A stretch of 64,000 nucleotides of DNA from Trichopria drosophilae. Its lineage: Eukaryota > Arthropoda > Insecta > Hymenoptera > Diapriidae. The stretch spans positions 16,820,001-16,884,000 of the forward strand of contig CM059586.1 of NCBI GenBank assembly GCA_030407085.1, read 5' to 3'. The position numbers and the translations under genes are program-made. Below the pieces are notes generated by a model. The model did no database searches. It saw only the letters and a program-made list of their open reading frames with translations, and had not been told where the DNA came from. Below are positions 59,755 through 64,000 of this stretch, piece after piece; the first letter of the stretch is position 1; each line of letters begins with the position of its first letter.

Positions 59755-60728
59755 TCCCGAGCGGAAATTTATTCAAATAGCCTAAATATGTACCAGGCTC
59801 CAGTAAGGCTTTCCTGATATTCCTTAATGTACCCAGATCAGGACATGATCAGGTTCCAGTATGTTATCCAGATTAGGTTCGCCTGAATATGCCCTGATTA
59901 AACCCTGTTTATGTTAAAATAAAGTATAACTGATATAGGGAAGCCTGTTAATTTCTATATCAAGACCAAACCATGAATTGATAAGGCTTGCCTTATTTTC
60001 AATTTCCGGGATTCGTTAACTGCTTTAGAAATTTCAAATCCGGGGAAGATCAGGGGGCATGCTCAGAGCCTGATAAGGAGGTCTGAATTTTTTAACTTCT
60101 AAATTTTAGTTGTATTTCGCGTCTCCTCCTCATGATCAACTGGTAGTACCCTCCCCTCTGTGGCAAATAATCACAAGGAAAAACTACCAGTTGATCATTT
60201 CGGAGGAGACGCTTATACAATTATCATCGAACTTCACTTGGTAAGTTCGTTCAACTATGTAATTAATTCGTGCAGTCTCCGCTAGGCGTAGTCGCGCATA
60301 TACTTCATTACTGTTAAGAAAATGTATTTCTATTTTGTATATTAGCCTACTTGTAGGAAGGTTTCGGCACAGCATATTTTACACATTGTATGTGATGGAT
60401 ATGTATACTATTCGTATATATGTGTACCTAATATTTTTTTATTTTGCAGCCTTTTTACTTGTTAGATAGTAATAAATCAATGAAAATTAATTTGTTGTTT
60501 CGTAATACTATTGTAAATATTATCACCATAAAATTTGGAAAGCATGCGAAATATTGGACATTGTAAGGTCCTGATCAGGTTCTGTACATTTGCCTGATCA
60601 GGGCCTTAACAGAAACAGCGTTTCACGATATGCCAGGGCCTGATAAGTTAACCTGATAAGGATCTGATTTTGTTCACAGGCTTCATGATCAGAGCCTGAT
60701 TCCAGCCTGAATAATTTTCCGATCGGGA
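59755..60728. mobile_element. Full CCTGATCAGG palindrome-family element, 974 bp
   Basis: Left terminus TCCCGAGCGGAAATTTATTC, right terminus reverse complemented TCCCGATCGGAAAATTATTC. Subterminal regions at both ends carry many CCTGAT/ATCAGG half-sites and full palindromes (59785-59890, 60030-60080, 60565-60715). The centre is A+T-rich and has a nested hairpin at 60119-60212. Non-coding. No certain target duplication. Confidence 0.75.
60119..60212. repeat. 94-bp near-perfect hairpin nested in the element
   Basis: 'gcgtctcctcctcatgatca' + 'actggtagt' on the left and 'actaccagttgatcat' + 'ttcggaggagacgc' on the right, with a ~30-nt loop. The arms are ~30 bp with few mismatches, much fresher than the surroundings. 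Could be a very small MITE or a structured RNA-coding hairpin. Confidence 0.65.
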
Positions 60729-60956
60729 TTTTATATTACACCACGAAGGAATGCATTTTAGTAAAAGTATTGGGGTTATAGCGATTGCGGTCGTGAAATT
60801 TGTAATAACCAATACTATATTATTTTAAAAAATAACCAATGCACCAAGTATTAAACAATAGTAAGTTCTTCAAGAACCGATGCAGTGCGTATTGTATAAG
60901 GTATTAAAATACCTTTCTATTTACAAACTAAAAGGAAATTTCACTCTGAATTCAAA

Positions 60957-61800
60957 ATGAAGTCTATCTTTTTTTTTCTCGTGACATTTCCGCTTTATTT
61001 TCAGTTTTATGTTTACGTTCTTGTCTTCTATTCTTCTTTTACCTCACAACCGTCTTTCTTTTGGACCGAAAAAACCATAAAACATAAACCATCAACGCTC
61101 GCTCTACATTCTTTTTGTTGTTGTTTATCTACTATTCTCACATTCCGCTCTGCTCTGTGTCTCGATTCTCTCGACACCCCGTCGCGCGAGGATCCGTGTA
61201 ATTTGCCACCCCTGCCTGCACCATCTCTCTCTTTCTCTCTTGGTCGTTTCATCTATTTACCACCTCGAATGCAGGTGCTTCCAAAGGAGAAACGGAGACA
61301 GAACGATGTCGACGAGATGGTGGGGAAACTGGGTAGGGGTGAGGGTGGAAGAAACGACCTCTTGAAATTGCACAACCCGACGGCGACGAGCGACGTGTCG
61401 TACAGTAAGATACGCACCGGTGGTGCGAATTTCCTACGGTGGCTTAGAACCTATTGTTATTACATGTGCGACATTGAGAATACATTGAGTTCCCTACCTA
61501 CCATTTACCATTTCATTTCATATACGGGACCCTCCTGGATGCTGTCCTCATAGGCTACTTCACTTCATTACGACGCTGTCGTATTTGCGTCTCCGTTTTT
61601 CCTCGAAATGTTCCATCTCGTGCGTCGAACGCAAACCCGTAATATATACGACTTTTTTTTATTAAGCTCGTTTTTACATTCATATTTTAAGTACCGTTCA
61701 GTCATCGAGTAGCGGCAAAAAGCGACGTTTTACGTATTCGTCTATTCGCTTTTACGATAAGCGTCGAGGCAGGGAATTCATTTCCCTTCGTCGTTCATTA
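60957..61800. other. Non-repetitive island with an unrecognised 198-codon frame
   Basis: GC- and CpG-richer single-copy-looking sequence. The plus frame 60957-61553 starts MKSIFFFLVTFPLYFQFYVY, which looks like a hydrophobic leader, but the rest has base-bias-driven S/L/P stretches from a CT-rich tract (61205-61240) and no domain I recognise. No promoter or splice evidence. Listed as an island rather than a gene. Confidence 0.3.
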
Positions 61801-62115
61801 CTTTTCAGGGTTGTGGTTTTACTTTGGTTTACTTTCACATTTCCCTCAGTTATGTGTAGTTACAGTTTTATTTTTATTATTCCATTGTTGGATGATAAGA
61901 GATTCAGATATTTTCGTTCACGATTTCTTTAAATGGTGTACAATTTTGGTTTTTGTAATCCTTCTTGTTAACTTATTGATCAATTTTGTTGGGCAACATT
62001 GTACAAAATGGAAATGAGCTTCACAAATCTGTTGTAATTTTCATTCAAAATATGGTAATATGTCCATGTTTTACGTTGTAAATGTTCTAAATGAGGTTAG
62101 GAACAAAATCGAGCA
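61801..62115. other. A+T-rich stretch without a gene
   Basis: Nothing recognised. A short hydrophobic open frame 61811-62017 is within random expectation. Confidence 0.35.
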
Positions 62116-62117
62116 TA

Positions 62118-62325
62118 TCCCGATCAGAAATCTTTCCAGGGTGCCTGAAAACTGAGATAGGACCTGATCAGGCAGCAATCAGGCGCGCCTGATATACTGG
62201 GCCTTATCAATTCCGTATCAGGCCCTGACCAGGCAGTCCTCAGGCATGCCGGATAAAGTGTGACTTAGCATTAACTGATTAGGACCTGATCAGGCAGCAG
62301 TCGTTCGCGCCTGATAAAGTAGGCC
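62118..62325. mobile_element. CCTGATCAGG-family element, truncated on the right
   Basis: Left terminus TCCCGATCAGAAATCTTTCC matches 59755 and 3716. It contains 'aggacctgatcaggcagcaa' near 62158, 'caggcgcgcctgatatact', 'caggccctgaccaggcagtc' and a second 'aggacctgatcaggcagcag' near 62281, i.e. an internal ~122-bp direct repeat. It stops at the TTAA at 62326, where a TTAA-family element begins. Confidence 0.65.
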
Positions 62326-62329
62326 TTAA

Positions 62330-62702
62330 CCCGCTTCGTCCTGAAATGCCATAAATTTTGACTTCTTTTCATCAGGTGCTTTCTTACGGAAAAGAATCAC
62401 TCAATCGTTTTGATATAACCATACCTATTCTATTTTTTCTCGAACTTTCTAAATCCGGTCTCAGATTGACGATCTCCGCCGCCAGTTTACTATGGCGGTT
62501 TAAACATAAAAAAATTGTGAATTTTGAAATTTGTTCTACTAATCGTATTTTTGAACAGGAAACCGTGTTCGGATCAAGCTAAATCTCTGTATCTGGTGGA
62601 GTAATTAGTTGTACTAAAAGATACGATGGTTATTAATTCACCATTCAAAATGGCGGCTTCAAAATGGCGGTCCTCAGTCAAAATTTTGTTGAAAAATTTC
62701 TG
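62330..62702. mobile_element. Left arm of a TTAA foldback element
   Basis: TTAA (62326-62329) then CCCGCTTCGTCCTGAAATGC and the same order of words as the left arm at 35136 ('tcaggtgctttct', 'tttctaaatccggt', 'ctgtatctggtggagtaatt', 'caaaattttgttgaaaaatt'). The inner and right parts are absent after ~62702. It supports TTAA as the true flank of the family. Confidence 0.65.
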
Positions 62703-63440
62703 ATTACTATTTTCAGGGTTTCATAAGTTAATAAATACAAAAAAATCAATGACGAAAATCCCCAGAGTCACTAATTTTATATATCCCGTTTCGCCTTTTT
62801 TGTCCGCCATTTTGAATTCCGGATAACTAGCTTAAAATTCACAACCAGCGACGTCCAGAGAGCTCTTTTCATGAGCATAATTCGATTAAATGTTTTTTTT
62901 TTCGAACATTGGATCCACCATTTTTTATTTCAGAATCTGATATCGAAATCGTAACAGCTCTAAATACAGATTATGAGGAAAATTGTTGATTTTTAATCTG
63001 CCTAAGGTACATCTTTTATTCGATCGGAAAAATGGAGGTTATGGTATGGGCCTACTTAAAAAAAAATTACAATAAGAATCAAATCGATCGAATAATTTGT
63101 CTTTGAGTTAGAACTGCAGCAAATTTAAAAAATTTAGATTTAAAATAAAATTCGCGGTTTTAAAGCTTAAGTTACTCGTTTCATGGTTATGCTCGTTAGA
63201 TAACTCAAATCTATTTGACATATGTAATTGAAATTTCACTTTTTGTTATTATTAAAGGTACAGACTATCGAAATAAGCAAAAAAAAAATTTATAAAAATG
63301 TCATACTAGTGGTGCCGTTTAAAAGAAATAATAAAAACAGGGTTTCTGGATTTGTAGGAAGATGAATGCGCTGCAGCTTGAATTATTTACTTCCTTTGGC
63401 ACAAGTCCAGACGATTATAATAACAACGTTCGCTCGCTTT
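62703..63440. other. A+T-rich stretch with ATGGCGGATCC-family traces
   Basis: 62760-62960 holds diverged units ('gtccgccattttgaattccg', 'attggatccaccatttt'). The rest is A+T-rich with no gene. Confidence 0.4.
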
Positions 63441-64000
63441 AATACCGTTGACTAAACTTGAGGAAATAAGGAATATGTTAAGATAGATAAGGAAAATATA
63501 CCATCTGTCGACGTGGCTGAATCGGGAGGAACGGCGGTACCGGTGTACCGGAGCTTAAAAGAAGCTTAAAGTCATTCCGCGAAAGCCCCGAGTTGTAAAC
63601 GCGAATTCCTGGGTCGCGAGATTGCTCGCTTCGCTTGCCTGCCGGCTGTGATACACGCATTCTTGAGAATAGCAACGGGGCCATTGCCGTAGGGTAGTCA
63701 TACCCCTCTGACACCGCCATTTTCCATCCGCCTGTCTTCAAACCTTCATCCGACCAGGAACTTTCATCTCACTCTATCGAGATTTTCTTTTCTCGGTAGA
63801 ATAAGCGGTACGGAGGAAGGCGCCAGGTCGAGGGTTGTTGCGATATTGCGTGGAAAACAGTTCCGAACAGAAATTCGACTATTTGCATTCCACCATGAAT
63901 ACAAAGAGTAATATTCACCGATGTCGAGATAGTTTGCCTTTTGGCCATTTTTTTTTTGTACTCTAGCCGTCGTCGTTCACACGTCTTATTTTCGGATTTT
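63441..64000. other. Non-repetitive, GC-richer island at the window end
   Basis: CpG-containing single-copy-looking sequence ('ggtaccggtgtaccgg' is a small palindrome near 63536). An 87-codon minus frame at 63478-63741 is unrecognised. Continues beyond the window. Confidence 0.3.

Noticed and set aside
60957..61553. 198-codon plus-strand open frame with hydrophobic start
   Set aside because: Composition is driven by a CT-rich tract, the downstream part is not protein-like, and no family is recognised. Not listed as a gene.
1..64000. CRISPR-like arrays, operons or bacterial promoters
   Set aside because: The repeats are palindrome clusters with irregular spacing and no constant repeat-spacer length. 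The sequence is eukaryotic in every respect seen.

Overview
The window looks like non-coding, transposon-rich DNA from an arthropod nuclear genome, most likely an insect. Reasons: strong A+T bias with many homopolymer runs; no run of cellular genes and no operon-like spacing; a (TTAGG)n tract of the insect telomere type at 58980-59044; a retrotransposon of the R4/Dong type; a Penelope-type hammerhead motif; and large numbers of non-autonomous inverted-repeat elements. A hymenopteran with a repeat-rich genome would fit, but the sequence alone does not settle the order.

Layout. 1-900: LINE 3' end plus a 142-bp tandem repeat. 2.8-7 kb: small inverted-repeat elements, including a TA-flanked mariner/pogo-like element (6097-6969) with a PHD-finger remnant. 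7434-11402: a near-complete R4-clade retrotransposon on the minus strand (RT, CCHC knuckle, restriction-like endonuclease), inserted in a (TAA)n tract and broken by one frameshift. 11.6-17 kb: foldback repeats. 17625-20932: a 3.3-kb DNA transposon with ~460-bp inverted repeats, a perfect 4-bp ATTT duplication and a decayed transposase. 21-28 kb: a hammerhead motif and several elements made of short palindromes (GCGTAAA..., CAGTACTG, GTCGGTTTTTTGA). 28.5-34.3 kb: mostly non-repetitive, richer in CpG, with the best candidate host exon (33400-33477, plus strand). 35-64 kb: TTAA-flanked foldback elements, more palindrome-array elements, tRNA-derived sequences and several single-copy-looking islands.

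No complete host gene is visible. The simplest reading is a very long intron or an intergenic desert, with one likely 78-nt symmetric exon suggesting that the plus strand of part of the window is an intron of a large gene.

The most unusual theme is at least seven families of compact elements, each built from many copies of its own short palindrome or short unit. At least two have different cores but similar termini. A second theme is a set of TTAA-flanked foldbacks that keep a CCC-type end and share internal modules. Repeat boundaries were read by eye and should be taken as accurate to a few bases where a duplication is given, and to tens of bases elsewhere.
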